Positions 17,981 through 27,875 of a DNA stretch of 64,000 nucleotides are shown piece after piece. Both the position numbers and the translations under genes were made by a program. Within the stretch, counting starts at the first letter, position 1, and the number at the start of each line of letters is the position of its first letter. Source of the DNA: a candidate division KSB1 bacterium (GTDB lineage Bacteria; Zhuqueibacterota; Zhuqueibacteria; Thermofontimicrobiales; Thermofontimicrobiaceae); the NCBI GenBank assembly GCA_034506395.1, contig JAPDPQ010000003.1, positions 1 through 64,000 on the forward strand. The letters run 5' to 3'. Below the pieces are notes generated by a model that worked only from the letters and a program-made list of their open reading frames with translations, had not been told where the DNA came from and did not search any database.

Positions 17981-18241
17981 TCCATCATCTTTGATCGATG
18001 ATCGATTTATCGGGGTATCAATCTCGAACCACGTCCTTTAAAACCAAATGACCAAATGGATGCTAATTGCTCAGAACGAGAGCGATATCTATTAAATGAA
18101 CGAAATCTTTGCCGATTCGGATCAGCTTCAACTGTCTTTTTGATTCAAAGATCCATTATCATCTCGGAAGCATAACTTTTTCTACGCTTAGCTTCCCGCT
18201 AACTGAAAAAAAAAATCGCGCAAGTTAGAAATTCCGATTTT

Positions 18242-21200
18242 CTATTTTACCAAAAATAGATCATACACATTGCAATTACCAGTTTCTTGCTCGCCGCCGC
18301 CTCCCTGCCATTGAGAAGCAGTTTTTCCAACAGCACGGAATTCTCCTAATCCAGCTCCACCATGATCGTCCTGCCCACCCACTGCAATCACAATCCGCCA
18401 TTTTTGATTGTACTTCCCAAGAAAGGACTGAGGAATTGCGAAAGATATGGTTTTATCTTCCACATTGCCCAAAGGATATTTGGGATCATCTGCACGATAG
18501 GCGGCCAGTATATTTCCTTCACCATCCTCAATCTGAAGTCCTCCACCGACATAGATAATCTTTTGACACGTATAATCGCGCGGCAACTGCAAATTTGCAT
18601 TACGACCAATCCATCTTGTTCCTGGCATGTCCGTGCCCTGATCAATGGCGATCGCTACAAAAGTCAATTGGAAACCGTATTCAGGATTCCAGCCCGGTTG
18701 CACCAGGTTACGAAATTTCAATTCAAAATAATAATTATGCTCATCTAATAGCAATTTAAAATGAGTCAGATCGAAAATACCGTCTTTAAAATATGACGCT
18801 GTAGGATAAACATATTTTTTATTCGGGCCTCGATCATCATTTTTTGGAGCCTCCAGATCGAATAATTTTCGAGCTTTGTTATTCCAGCTTTTCACTTGAT
18901 GGCCACTTAAAAGGGGATATGCTGGTGGCTTGAGATAATTTAGATTTTTATCCAATTGAGGAACAGCAAATGTGAAAAAATTGAGCAATTCACTTCGAAT
19001 TGGAATTCGATCCAATCGATAACCGATCTGTTCCCCATCGATTGAAACGGAAAGGGGCTCAAAATTGATCTGAACCATTTTGGTCGTTTCAGGGCGGATG
19101 GCGAATTTAAAGTTGATTTTTCTCGTCGGATCGACCAAATAATCAATCTCAATGTCCCATGGGTGAGCATCTTTTAAGTAGTTGATCACCAGTTCCAGTT
19201 TCAGATCGTCTTGCCGCATTGTTAAATGCATTTCTGAATTGGGTATCGGCACACAGCAAGTAAGCGAGGTGATATTGTCTGGGAGGTGTGGAGAGATTCT
19301 AATTTTTCGATTGGGGACATCGGGATGGATACCAATCAGATCCTGGCTGATATTTCTGATAAATTCAGCCAGGCTCCAGGCTTGAGAAACCGCCCCTGAT
19401 GGCTCTGGCAATTCTTTCCCGGGATCTGGAATCGCATTTAGCAATTCTGACAAAGTACCGACCGCTCCATGGTTTAATATCTGGTTGCATTCCGAAAGAA
19501 GCAACTCAATAGCCAAATTCTGATAGCCATATTTCAGCATGCTGGATACTACAGGTCCAGCCAGCCAGCCCCACACAGTGCCGTTATGATAGGCAGCATC
19601 TTTCGGATAGTATTTGGGATATTGATGATATGGATGGAAGTCGGGATCGTGTTGCCATAAAGATGCGACTCCATAGCTATAAGTCAATTGCGTGACCACC
19701 TCTTTCATCACTGAAAACTCGCGTTCTGCAGGGAGCAACGCGATCTCTTGTGGCACGGTAATCGCCAATATTTGATTCGGCCGAATTTTTCTGTCCGGTT
19801 CATCGTTTTCTTTGAGATGATCGAACAAAGCAGATCGCGAATTATTCCAAAAGCGGTTCTGAAAATTTTCTTTCAATTCATCAGCAAGTTGTTTCCATGT
19901 TTCGGCATCGGCATTTTTGCCCAATTCATGAGCCATATTCGCAGAACAGATAAGTTGCTGGTACCACAGCGCTTGAACTTCCACAGCGCGGTTGCCTCGA
20001 GGTGACCACGGTCCATCTGGACCTTGAGCATCCATCCAGGTCTCAGCAGGGCCATGGGTGAGAAAACGTTGAGCATCGCAATGATACTTCAGGGTCCCCT
20101 CAATCGCTCGTTTCACCACTGGATAAAGCGACTCTAAAGTAACCCGGTCCCCCGAATATCGATAATAGTCCCAGAGCGCCCGGACAAACCAGGGTGTTCC
20201 ATCTGCGGTGTTGTAACTGATCTGTTCGGTTGTAATCTGATTGGGAATCCTGCCATAATTTGGGTCCTTTGAATCTTGATTCTGAAACTGGGCGAACGCT
20301 GTGAGGATCTGGCGGCTAGTTTCAAAATCCCCACGCACCAATACAGCTCCGGGGAACGAAATAAACGTATCCCGGCCCCAGTAATTATTGAACCAGGGCA
20401 GACCCGCAAAGATGCCAACGATATCTTTCCCTGCTCCAGGCTGACGCATGATAAGCTGGTCCATGGAAATCACTGCCCAGCGAAACGCCTTATTCAAAGC
20501 GGGAATGTTGGTTTCAAAATGGCAATCGCCAAGCAGCTGAATCAATCGCTTGCGTTTTTCATCCACCAATCTTACCACATTATTCACTACATAATCTGAT
20601 AATTGAAGCAATTCATTCTCGCTTTCGGCGGCAAGCAAATAAAACCGACCATGATGGGTCGTTAGCCGAAAATGGCCGATCAACTTCGCTGGGATCAGAT
20701 TCTCTGGCAATTCTGGCGTGCCAGTATCGAACTGAGCGGGGACATCGAATTTGAAACCAATAACTGGCACTTGTTGCGACGATCCAGCTTTGGCTTCAGA
20801 TTTTATCACTAACAAGTCGCGATTTCGATTCCATCGGATCTGAGCGTGGTCTAGATCAAGCAACGCAGGCATGATCGGTGTGATCTCCAGCGAACGCACA
20901 TCAGGCGCTGAAAATTCAATTACCAAGCAATTCAGATTATCGAGAAGATAGAGCATCTCCTGAAGCTTTCCAGGGTACAATCGCAGGATATGATCAGGAT
21001 AAGCCCGCACGCTATCGGCACGATGCCGTTCCAGAAAATGCCCATCGAGCGCAGTTAGATAATCATCCAGGATACGCTGCGTCATCACGTAAAAGCCCAT
21101 ATGGCTATCTGACCGAATCCTTCCAGTTTCCCCATAATAAAAAGCCGCAGCTTTATTGGTGAAAACAAAGGGTCGGCTTTGTTGGGGATTGATCTCAATA

Positions 21201-21313
21201 GCCAGGTGCTCCAATTCTGGGATTTCTATGGCTCTTACGGATTCACGTTTTTGTTTACCGCAACCAGTTAAAAGCAGTGTGATAATTATGCCAAAAATCA
21301 GATAAGTTCGCAT
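18242..21313 (-). CDS. Glycogen-debranching/glucodextranase-like lipoprotein
   Basis: A 1023-residue lipoprotein (lipobox LTGC, Cys18). Residues about 290-690 match the C-terminal catalytic (alpha/alpha)6 domain of amylo-alpha-1,6-glucosidases (GDE_C, GH133/GH15-like): 'WFNNYWGRDTFISFPG', 'ETWMDAQGP' with the likely acid Glu near 421, and 'SGAVSQAWSLAEF'. Residues about 785-1023 match the C-terminal domain of glucodextranase (DDRGPNKKYVYPT, FDLTHF, GRNANLQLP). It should hydrolyse alpha-1,6 or other alpha-glucan linkages at the cell envelope, feeding sugar importers. A convergent pair with the PorV-like gene. Confidence 0.85.
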   Translation of the reverse strand: MRTYLIFGIIITLLLTGCGKQKRESVRAIEIPELEHLAIEINPQQSRPFVFTNKAAAFYYGETGRIRSDSHMGFYVMTQRILDDYLTALDGHFLERHRADSVRAYPDHILRLYPGKLQEMLYLLDNLNCLVIEFSAPDVRSLEITPIMPALLDLDHAQIRWNRNRDLLVIKSEAKAGSSQQVPVIGFKFDVPAQFDTGTPELPENLIPAKLIGHFRLTTHHGRFYLLAAESENELLQLSDYVVNNVVRLVDEKRKRLIQLLGDCHFETNIPALNKAFRWAVISMDQLIMRQPGAGKDIVGIFAGLPWFNNYWGRDTFISFPGAVLVRGDFETSRQILTAFAQFQNQDSKDPNYGRIPNQITTEQISYNTADGTPWFVRALWDYYRYSGDRVTLESLYPVVKRAIEGTLKYHCDAQRFLTHGPAETWMDAQGPDGPWSPRGNRAVEVQALWYQQLICSANMAHELGKNADAETWKQLADELKENFQNRFWNNSRSALFDHLKENDEPDRKIRPNQILAITVPQEIALLPAEREFSVMKEVVTQLTYSYGVASLWQHDPDFHPYHQYPKYYPKDAAYHNGTVWGWLAGPVVSSMLKYGYQNLAIELLLSECNQILNHGAVGTLSELLNAIPDPGKELPEPSGAVSQAWSLAEFIRNISQDLIGIHPDVPNRKIRISPHLPDNITSLTCCVPIPNSEMHLTMRQDDLKLELVINYLKDAHPWDIEIDYLVDPTRKINFKFAIRPETTKMVQINFEPLSVSIDGEQIGYRLDRIPIRSELLNFFTFAVPQLDKNLNYLKPPAYPLLSGHQVKSWNNKARKLFDLEAPKNDDRGPNKKYVYPTASYFKDGIFDLTHFKLLLDEHNYYFELKFRNLVQPGWNPEYGFQLTFVAIAIDQGTDMPGTRWIGRNANLQLPRDYTCQKIIYVGGGLQIEDGEGNILAAYRADDPKYPLGNVEDKTISFAIPQSFLGKYNQKWRIVIAVGGQDDHGGAGLGEFRAVGKTASQWQGGGGEQETGNCNVYDLFLVK

Positions 21314-21501
21314 GGTGATTGACCCAGAAATTGATCCGCGGTATCTCAGCGACTCTTTTTACACAGATCGCTATTAAGAATTATCTTATTTATTAAGCTT
21401 TGCCCCTTTCAGGATCAATTGGAAAGCTCCAAGCGTTATTCGCTCGATAGCAAGATTCATTAGACGTTCTGCTCTGATATTTCTGGATCCGAAAAGTCGA
21501 T

Positions 21502-22701
21502 TCAACGTGATTGCTGGCTCGCTTGATTCTGATGTATTTTCTCGAGCAAGTCTGAAACAGCATCTTGGTGAACCATAAAATTGAGCATTTTCAGACGAAC
21601 ATAATCGTCTCGGAACATAAAGTAACCTTTGAGCTTCCCCCGAAAAGCGCTTCCACCCGAGTCTTTGATTAGAAACCAAGTGTCTCGGCCGATCTTTTTA
21701 TAGCCCACCAGATGAACGGCATGATCATCGGTGGAACTATTGTTTTTAAAGCGGAACTCGCGCGCGGATTGATCGATATATTGAGCAGGCAAGTCGAAAC
21801 TGGGGATGATCGCGATATCGTGCTCAGCGCTTTTGCCCGGTTCTGAGGTATCGCCCCCCAGCGCAACAGTAAAGCCGCGTTTTACAGCGTTCACAATCGC
21901 TCCATAGAACTCATCCAAGGGAACGTTGTAATAATCGCTGCTGTGCCACCAATTGTCAGGCACTTTATACTCAGCTTGCTGATAGAAAGGGGCTTCCATC
22001 AATGACATGAAACAGACATAATCATCTGGATTGATCTGCAAAATATCGGTCATATATTGAAGGGGCGTCATAGGATTGCCATCTACTAAGATCCTTTCTG
22101 GAGGTTCCCCCAAATATTTATTCAAGACGAGCTTCGTATAGGCGATGGCTTGATTCTCATCCCAAATCCCATTCTCTTTCAGATAATTGAGATAATTTTT
22201 GAGTTCATGAAACAGTTTGGCGTGATTGTGTCCGATAGCCCCTGGAAGCAGTCCATTATAATCGCTGGCGCGCACCAGGCCATGCGATTTCATCTGCCGC
22301 AATACCGCGTTATGCTGTGAGCCTTCTCCGAAAAAGGAATTACCCTGTTGTTGGACGAACTGTCTTACCTTTTCGAGGTATTCCCAATAAACAATATACA
22401 TCTCCGATAATTTCACCATCGGTTTTCCTTTGCGTGCCAATTCCGACTCGAGCAACGAAATCGTTGCGAAAGCCCAGCAAGTGCCAGTTGTGTCTTGCCG
22501 AATCGGTGACAGATGAGCCAATTGAGTAAATTCGTCGAGCGATTTTGGCGCGCGAACTTTTGAAAAATCCATGGTGAATTTCATCTCTGTTTTGCCGTTT
22601 TTCTGGTCGGTAATGTAAACCGCTCGATCCTGGGAACTTGCAGAACCGAAAATTGCAATGATTAAAAGCAAAATGACTGATAACCTCTTGCTATGCGTCA
22701 T
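21502..22701 (-). CDS. C1 family (papain/bleomycin-hydrolase-like) cysteine peptidase
   Basis: A 399-residue secreted protein with a signal peptide (about 1-23). The active-site helix is 'PIRQDTTGTCWAFAT' with Gln69 (oxyanion) and Cys75 (nucleophile); the His is in DDHAVHLVGY near residue 325. The third catalytic position reads KDSGG near 345, with Asp where papain-like enzymes have Asn. A long insertion between the Cys and His parts resembles bleomycin hydrolase/aminopeptidase C. Probable periplasmic peptidase. Same strand as the upstream HgdB-like gene (104-nt gap), but no functional link is obvious. Confidence 0.85.
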   Translation of the reverse strand: MTHSKRLSVILLLIIAIFGSASSQDRAVYITDQKNGKTEMKFTMDFSKVRAPKSLDEFTQLAHLSPIRQDTTGTCWAFATISLLESELARKGKPMVKLSEMYIVYWEYLEKVRQFVQQQGNSFFGEGSQHNAVLRQMKSHGLVRASDYNGLLPGAIGHNHAKLFHELKNYLNYLKENGIWDENQAIAYTKLVLNKYLGEPPERILVDGNPMTPLQYMTDILQINPDDYVCFMSLMEAPFYQQAEYKVPDNWWHSSDYYNVPLDEFYGAIVNAVKRGFTVALGGDTSEPGKSAEHDIAIIPSFDLPAQYIDQSAREFRFKNNSSTDDHAVHLVGYKKIGRDTWFLIKDSGGSAFRGKLKGYFMFRDDYVRLKMLNFMVHQDAVSDLLEKIHQNQASQQSR

Positions 22702-22805
22702 GCTCGCTCCTAACTTTTTAAGAGGATCTATTTCCCAATTTCGTTTTGAATGAAGCCATTATTATGGTTTTGAATTTGGATAAAATTGCTTGTCACCACT
22801 TTGTT

Positions 22806-24098
22806 TTAGTTTTGGGTTCGTTGATTGAAGTAATAAGGATAGGTTCGTCGAGTTCTTTTATTAGCCCGATAATTCTTGGCAAGCTCTAAGAATATACCTA
22901 CTTCCCGATCCAAATCGATTTTGGTCGCATCGAAATAGAAAATGCGAATCGGGAAATTATCATAATCTTTGCTCACCTGAGGATAAACGGCTTCGCAGAC
23001 AATGCCATTCATACAGGTGAACGGGCTGATGTCAATCACGCCATCAGCGCCTTTATGATATAGAAAAATGGTCTTTCCGACATTGAGCACCATCTCTCCG
23101 AGGGCGCCTTCCTGAGGCAGGTACGGTCGACTGAGCTCGAGGACTTCGTGAATCTGGCTCGGTTCTTCATAACCGACGAAATCGTTACGCAGCGGATAGG
23201 AGAGAAATTTCTCATCACGGTGCTGAATGGCAAATTTGATTTTTGCAGCCAGCATTTCTCGGGAGAAGCGCTTACCAGCTCGAATAAGTCGCCAACGTTG
23301 TTCATCATTGGTATACCACGCCCACTCTGCAATATCAGAAATCCATACTTCAGCCCCGAGTTCTTCGAGCTTATTCACCAAATATTCATTGCTGGCCTCA
23401 TCCAGCCGACAATAAATTTCACCGACCAATCCGATCAAAGGCTTATCGTAAGTGAATTTTGCTGGCAATCGGAGATAGCGATCTCGAGCGGCCAAGAGCG
23501 TTTGTCGTAATCGGAACAATCGCTGTGTGGCCGATTGGTTTGGCTTAGCGAGAATTGCGCTCAGTTCATCCAGCGTTTGATGAAAGATCTCATTGGCCTG
23601 TTCTCGTGCCTGCATATATGGCCGAAATTTCAAGTGCATTTTTCTGAGCAGATCGCTGGCTATCACGGCGTGCCAGAAAGTTCGGATGAGTTCGCGCGCT
23701 GAGTCGCCAATCCCTTCATATCCGTTGTTGCTCGTTGGGGACACAACCAAAGCCGCTTCATACCCTTTTTGCTTCAAAATTTTTCTCAAAATCCCTTGAT
23801 ATTGGCCAAAACGGCATGGCCCGCCTGAAGTGGGCAAAAGGAATGCAGATCGCTCTGGATCAAACGAAGGATCTTCGATAACTTTTAAAAAGTTGCCCAG
23901 CGTAATGCGCTCTGGTAGACATTCATCACCATTGAGATAGCGCGATGCCAGTTCCAAGGTTTTCGCGTCTGAAGCGGGAGACGGCTGGGCAGCCACGCCG
24001 ATCGATTGAAACGCCGCCGCCGCCAGACGAGCACCACCAAAGCTCATCCGCGGTATGTACATGGTCCGGCCAATTAATGATGGTCGATGATCATTCAT
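22806..24098 (-). CDS. HgdB-like Fe-S protein (2-hydroxyacyl-CoA dehydratase superfamily)
   Basis: A 430-residue cytoplasmic protein resembling the C-terminal portion of large acyl-CoA dehydratase activase/HgdB-like proteins. Conserved cysteines lie at Cys60 (NGDECLPE), Cys95 (GGPCRFGQY) and in FTCMNGIVCEA near 360-366; in relatives such cysteines bind a [4Fe-4S] cluster. Usually an ASKHA-type activase ATPase domain is fused to or beside this part. None is present here: the neighbours are an M61-like and a C1 peptidase gene. The substrate is unknown; this class of protein has been proposed to drive ATP-dependent low-potential reductions. Confidence 0.75.
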   Translation of the reverse strand: MNDHRPSLIGRTMYIPRMSFGGARLAAAAFQSIGVAAQPSPASDAKTLELASRYLNGDECLPERITLGNFLKVIEDPSFDPERSAFLLPTSGGPCRFGQYQGILRKILKQKGYEAALVVSPTSNNGYEGIGDSARELIRTFWHAVIASDLLRKMHLKFRPYMQAREQANEIFHQTLDELSAILAKPNQSATQRLFRLRQTLLAARDRYLRLPAKFTYDKPLIGLVGEIYCRLDEASNEYLVNKLEELGAEVWISDIAEWAWYTNDEQRWRLIRAGKRFSREMLAAKIKFAIQHRDEKFLSYPLRNDFVGYEEPSQIHEVLELSRPYLPQEGALGEMVLNVGKTIFLYHKGADGVIDISPFTCMNGIVCEAVYPQVSKDYDNFPIRIFYFDATKIDLDREVGIFLELAKNYRANKRTRRTYPYYFNQRTQN

Positions 24099-24280
24099 AA
24101 AAATACAATAATCGATTTCGCGTACCTTTCAATGCACCAAGCAATTGAACAATGAACGAATTTGTGCCCGATGATTATCACTTTTGCTTATCCAGAAATC
24201 TCACTTTTCATTAAATCGGAGATCAAAAATGTCTTTATTCCTAAGGCATGAGATCAAAAAATTTCCTTTTGCAAGCTCTC

Positions 24281-26086
24281 CTATGGCAGTTGTTTGGCTA
24301 ACCAGGATTTTCGAATCTTTTCTTGCAGTTCATTTTGAGGCGTCAAGCTGACCAGCACACTGGTGAGCACAGGCCGTTTCGTCGCTTTAGCAATCAAAAT
24401 AAGCGGAGCACCGTCACGTTGCACGGCTAAATTTAATTCCTGGCCGATCGTCACCGTTTCCAAAAATCGATTTAATTGAGCCATGGAGCTAATTGTACGA
24501 TTATTGATTGATATCAAGCGATCACCTACTTTCACCCCTGCTTTTGTTAGTGGGCTGGAAGCATCGATCTGGATGAAAAGATTGCTCTCCGACATAAGCT
24601 GAAAATCGCCGAGGTCAGCGACGCTGTCTCTCGCTGTTTTGATGAATATCCCAGCGGATTGCAACGTCTCTACGAGCGGCAGTTCGTGGCTGCTATTGAC
24701 ATAGAGGTCGAAAAAATCGCTGAGATTGGCCCCAGTTACCGCCCGTATCGCCCGTAAAATATCAGTCTCCTGGTACTGAAGCTTTTGAGCTCCGAACCAA
24801 TGGTTCATAAAAAACATTACATCGTCCAAGCTGCGCTCATTATGACTGGCCTCTCGGATTTTCAAGTCTAACAGCAACGCGATTAATTGCCCCGTCGTTT
24901 TCCAGAAATCCACCTCTGTTTCTTCAGCTTCCGCGACCGATCCGGCGGTTAAGCATTTCATTGATCCCATGACCCTCTTTCGAGGGCTGCGCAGATAGCG
25001 ATTCATGGTTTGGATCTGATGATTAATGAAATCCATCTCGCTCCAATACCCAGCTCTCAACAAGCTTAGACCGGCGTAGTACTCGGTAAGGCCATAATAC
25101 AACAGGATACTGCCATCGCTCACCTGAGAAGATGTCAAAATGCTACCTTGCAACCACTGGGGGCGAAGACGATAACCGAACCAATTGCGAAAGAAATTGC
25201 CAGCGATGACCAAGCTAAGGGCATCGAAATTGTTCTTGAGATGATCATAACTAAAATAGGAAATCGAAACATTCTCATATACTGCAGAAGCAATGCCAGG
25301 CTGGGCTGAAAAAACTTTGAAGATAAACAAATAGCGGTCGAATGGGATTTCTTTGAACAATTTGGATTGATAATGGGCCACACGGGTAGCTATGGAGCTG
25401 AGCTTGTTAATCTCAGAGGTTTTGGAACCATCGATAAGAATATAGCAAATTCGATCTTCGATTTTAAAATAAATTTCATCGAACGGCGCTAAATAAAGCG
25501 GATGGCGTAATAGCTGATCGTAATTAATTAAGCGATATTCAAACGCCTGCTCGGTAGCCGATAGGCCAGTAGCTAATTTCCATCGATGCGGCACTCGGAC
25601 GCCTAAAAAAATGGGGCTATCCAAATATTCACGAACGAAAATAAAAACCGAGCTGGGATCAATGCGGGCGAAATTTCGGGATAATCGATCCCCCAAGATG
25701 AGATCCTTTCGGCCATTGACCTGATAGGATATGTTAATAATATCGTTCCCTTGCGTTGCAATCAGCCAAGCGTTGCATGAGACTGATTTGAATGGCAGAG
25801 GTCCACCGTAGCGATCAGTAACTTCAAATTTTGAAATATCGCAGCCCGGGGCTGGATCTATATTTGGCCCAATATACTCATTTGGTAAAGCACAGTACAA
25901 TTGTGGTGCATGATTATTGCTCACTGTGATATTAACATGGAACGCGTTCCAGCTTTCTTCATCGATTTCCACATAATAGCGCAAGTTCGGTTGAGCAGCC
26001 GTTGGGAACGAGCCCAACAAATTTGTGATCAGGCATAAAGCGAAAATTCGTATCCATGAAAAGAATGGAGCGCCACCTTTGATCAT
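24281..26086 (-). CDS. M61-like PDZ protein with lost zinc site
   Basis: The ATG at 26086 has GAGGAGG upstream and is preferred to the in-frame ATG at 26113. The 601-residue product has a signal peptide (about 1-32), an N-terminal beta domain as in M61 glycyl aminopeptidases, a central region aligned to the M61 catalytic domain, and a C-terminal PDZ domain (about 489-545, 'AGVKVGDRLISINNRTI'). Where M61 enzymes have HE[FY]FH followed by W and RP, this protein reads GNFFRNWFGYRLRP (near 295), and the EGFT motif reads YGLTEYY. All zinc ligands thus appear lost. Probably a periplasmic binding or chaperone-like pseudoenzyme. Confidence 0.75.
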   Translation of the reverse strand: MIKGGAPFFSWIRIFALCLITNLLGSFPTAAQPNLRYYVEIDEESWNAFHVNITVSNNHAPQLYCALPNEYIGPNIDPAPGCDISKFEVTDRYGGPLPFKSVSCNAWLIATQGNDIINISYQVNGRKDLILGDRLSRNFARIDPSSVFIFVREYLDSPIFLGVRVPHRWKLATGLSATEQAFEYRLINYDQLLRHPLYLAPFDEIYFKIEDRICYILIDGSKTSEINKLSSIATRVAHYQSKLFKEIPFDRYLFIFKVFSAQPGIASAVYENVSISYFSYDHLKNNFDALSLVIAGNFFRNWFGYRLRPQWLQGSILTSSQVSDGSILLYYGLTEYYAGLSLLRAGYWSEMDFINHQIQTMNRYLRSPRKRVMGSMKCLTAGSVAEAEETEVDFWKTTGQLIALLLDLKIREASHNERSLDDVMFFMNHWFGAQKLQYQETDILRAIRAVTGANLSDFFDLYVNSSHELPLVETLQSAGIFIKTARDSVADLGDFQLMSESNLFIQIDASSPLTKAGVKVGDRLISINNRTISSMAQLNRFLETVTIGQELNLAVQRDGAPLILIAKATKRPVLTSVLVSLTPQNELQEKIRKSWLAKQLP

Positions 26087-26188
26087 TGCCGCCTCCTCGA
26101 TGTCCTTATTCAAAGTGAGCTTCGCATTGTACTGGTTTAATCGGGCATGAGCCCACGAAACGGATTTTTTCCTGCAAAAGCGAGGAGT

Positions 26189-26257
26189 GCCGGAAGCCGT
26201 CAGTCAGGGGCAGGCAGTTGATCCCCCCTTTGTTCAACTCTAAGCCCAGCTTCCGGC
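26189..26257 (-). ncRNA. Long structured RNA element downstream of kbl
   Basis: Three nested stems line up: GCCGGAAGC (26189-26197) with GCTTCCGGC (26249-26257), GGGC (26208-26211) with GCCC (26244-26247), and AGTTGA (26216-26221) with TCAACT (26234-26239). It lies between the kbl stop and the M61-like start on their strand. No T-run follows, so it is not a standard terminator; it could be an mRNA-stabilising or processing element or a regulator of the downstream gene. Confidence 0.45.
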
Positions 26258-26265
26258 AGTTTCTG

Positions 26266-27513
26266 CTATAAGCCGTACATCTCAATAATTTCTTCTTTGG
26301 TTTTACCAAGGATATTATATTTTTTGCCGACTTTAATAAATGCCTCAAGCGCACGATCCAGATGATGCTTTTCATGAGCAGCGGAAAGCTGGGTTCGGAT
26401 CCGCGCCTGACCCTTGGGAACCACGGGGAAGAAAAATCCGATCGCGTAAATGCCCTCATGATACAAGTCACGCGAGAAGTCTTGGGCTAATTTCGCATTG
26501 AACAGCATCACTGGGACGATCGGCGTGTCACCTTCCTTTAGCACGAACCCAGCCTCGGTAAGCCCTTTGCGCCAATAAGCTGCATTCCATTCTAATTTAT
26601 CGCGTCGCTCGGTGGTTTGAGACAACAGCTCAATAACCTTCAAAACCCCAGCAATAATCACCGGAGCCACAGTATTTGAAAACAGATAAGGTCGTGCGCG
26701 TTGGCGACAAAGCTCCACCAGCTCCTTCCTGCCAGACACACAGCCGCCAGAAGCTCCCCCCAGCGCCTTGCCGAACGTAGTAGTAATGATGTCGATTTTG
26801 CCAACTACTCCATATTTCTCGTGAGTGCCCCGCCCCGTCTTGCCGATGAAACCAGTTGCGTGAGAATCATCGACAAATACCATAGCATCATACTTCTCAG
26901 CCAACGCCACGATCTCATCTAATTTAGCGGTGTCTCCGTCCATCGAAAAAACACCATCGGTAATGATCACCTTTAGCCGTTTATCGGAATGCATCTGGAG
27001 CTTTTCCTCAAGGTGCTCCATATTGGAGTGTTTGAATGTGTCATGTTGCGCCTTGCAAAGTCGAATCCCATCGATGATCGAGGCATGGACCAATCGATCC
27101 GAGATCATTACATCTTGTTCAGTCAAAATCGCCTCAAAGACCCCGGCATTCGCGTCCATACACGAAGGGAACAAAATAGTATCTTCGGTGCCCAAAAATT
27201 TGGTCATCTCTTGCTCCAGTCGATGATGAATATCTTGAGTACCGCAGATGAATCGCACCGACGACATGCCGTAACCTCGGTAATCCAATCCCTCATGAGC
27301 TGCTTTGATCACTTCAGGGTGACTGGATAGCCCTAGGTAGTTATTGGAACACATATTAATCACTTTTTTCAGTGGCGACCCGAGCGGAAATTCCACCTCG
27401 ATGTCGGGCGCTTGAGGTGCATGAATATATCGTTCTTCTTTAAATAACCCAGCATCGCGGATTGCTTGAAGTTCCTGTTGATAAATATTTCGAACTTTAT
27501 CACTGTAAGCCAT
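26266..27513 (-). CDS. kbl: Glycine C-acetyltransferase (2-amino-3-ketobutyrate CoA ligase)
   Basis: The ATG at 27513 (TAGGAG upstream) gives 415 residues, against about 398 in E. coli Kbl. It is a PLP-dependent alpha-oxoamine synthase that cleaves 2-amino-3-oxobutyrate with CoA to glycine and acetyl-CoA. Visible motifs: SVRFICGTQD, HASIIDGIRLCKA, 'VDDSHATGFIGKTGRG', the Schiff-base lysine Lys249 in FGKALGGASGG, and 'PVVPKGQARIRTQ', all Kbl-like rather than serine palmitoyltransferase-like. It sits in one direction with tdh, which makes its substrate, but between them lie acpS, an acyl-CoA synthetase and an acyl carrier protein. Confidence 0.92.
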   Translation of the reverse strand: MAYSDKVRNIYQQELQAIRDAGLFKEERYIHAPQAPDIEVEFPLGSPLKKVINMCSNNYLGLSSHPEVIKAAHEGLDYRGYGMSSVRFICGTQDIHHRLEQEMTKFLGTEDTILFPSCMDANAGVFEAILTEQDVMISDRLVHASIIDGIRLCKAQHDTFKHSNMEHLEEKLQMHSDKRLKVIITDGVFSMDGDTAKLDEIVALAEKYDAMVFVDDSHATGFIGKTGRGTHEKYGVVGKIDIITTTFGKALGGASGGCVSGRKELVELCRQRARPYLFSNTVAPVIIAGVLKVIELLSQTTERRDKLEWNAAYWRKGLTEAGFVLKEGDTPIVPVMLFNAKLAQDFSRDLYHEGIYAIGFFFPVVPKGQARIRTQLSAAHEKHHLDRALEAFIKVGKKYNILGKTKEEIIEMYGL

Positions 27514-27632
27514 AATTGCATCTCCTATGCTTGGTTCTCTGTTCGAGACAACCCACTTGCCTTCTCGAACAGTGACAGTTAGCCACTTTTGCCCCTGGAT
27601 GAAGGCGATTCCCAAAGGGGCTTTCCTTTGGC

Positions 27633-27875
27633 TTAAATGAACTCTCGCACCAATTTGCAGATCTTATTCACCGTATCAAATGCTTCTGGCGTTGCTTTTT
27701 CATCAGGAATCGTTATTTTGTATTTGTTTTCCAAAAATCGCTTCAGCGAAACCATAGAGAATGAATCCACAATGCCTCCAGAAATCAATGGAGTATCTGG
27801 AGTGATCTCTTGGTCCTCATCTTCAAGATATTCTCTTTTCACATAATCCAATACGATCTGCACCATTTCGTCCAT
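27633..27875 (-). CDS. Stand-alone acyl carrier protein
   Basis: An 80-residue acidic helical protein with the phosphopantetheine site GGIVDSFSM at Ser38; the usual DSL is DSF here. Two or three helices precede a C-terminal 'AFDTVNKICKLV' helix typical of carrier proteins. It is not next to fatty-acid genes but lies between kbl and an acyl-CoA synthetase, two genes after an acpS that could load it. Its sequence is closer to specialised carrier proteins than to housekeeping AcpP. It may carry an acyl or aminoacyl group for the alpha-oxoamine synthase or a linked enzyme. Confidence 0.85.
   Translation of the reverse strand: MDEMVQIVLDYVKREYLEDEDQEITPDTPLISGGIVDSFSMVSLKRFLENKYKITIPDEKATPEAFDTVNKICKLVREFI

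Noticed and set aside
21502..22701. C1 peptidase as a pseudoenzyme because of Asp in place of Asn (KDSGG)
   Set aside because: Cys75, Gln69 and His are intact, and I recall Asp at this place in related secreted C1-like peptidases, so activity is likely.
26266..27513. kbl as a serine palmitoyltransferase of a sphingolipid pathway
   Set aside because: The sequence matches Kbl closely (SVRFICGTQD, HASIIDGIRLCKA) and tdh is in the cluster; the ACP neighbours alone do not make it a sphingolipid enzyme.
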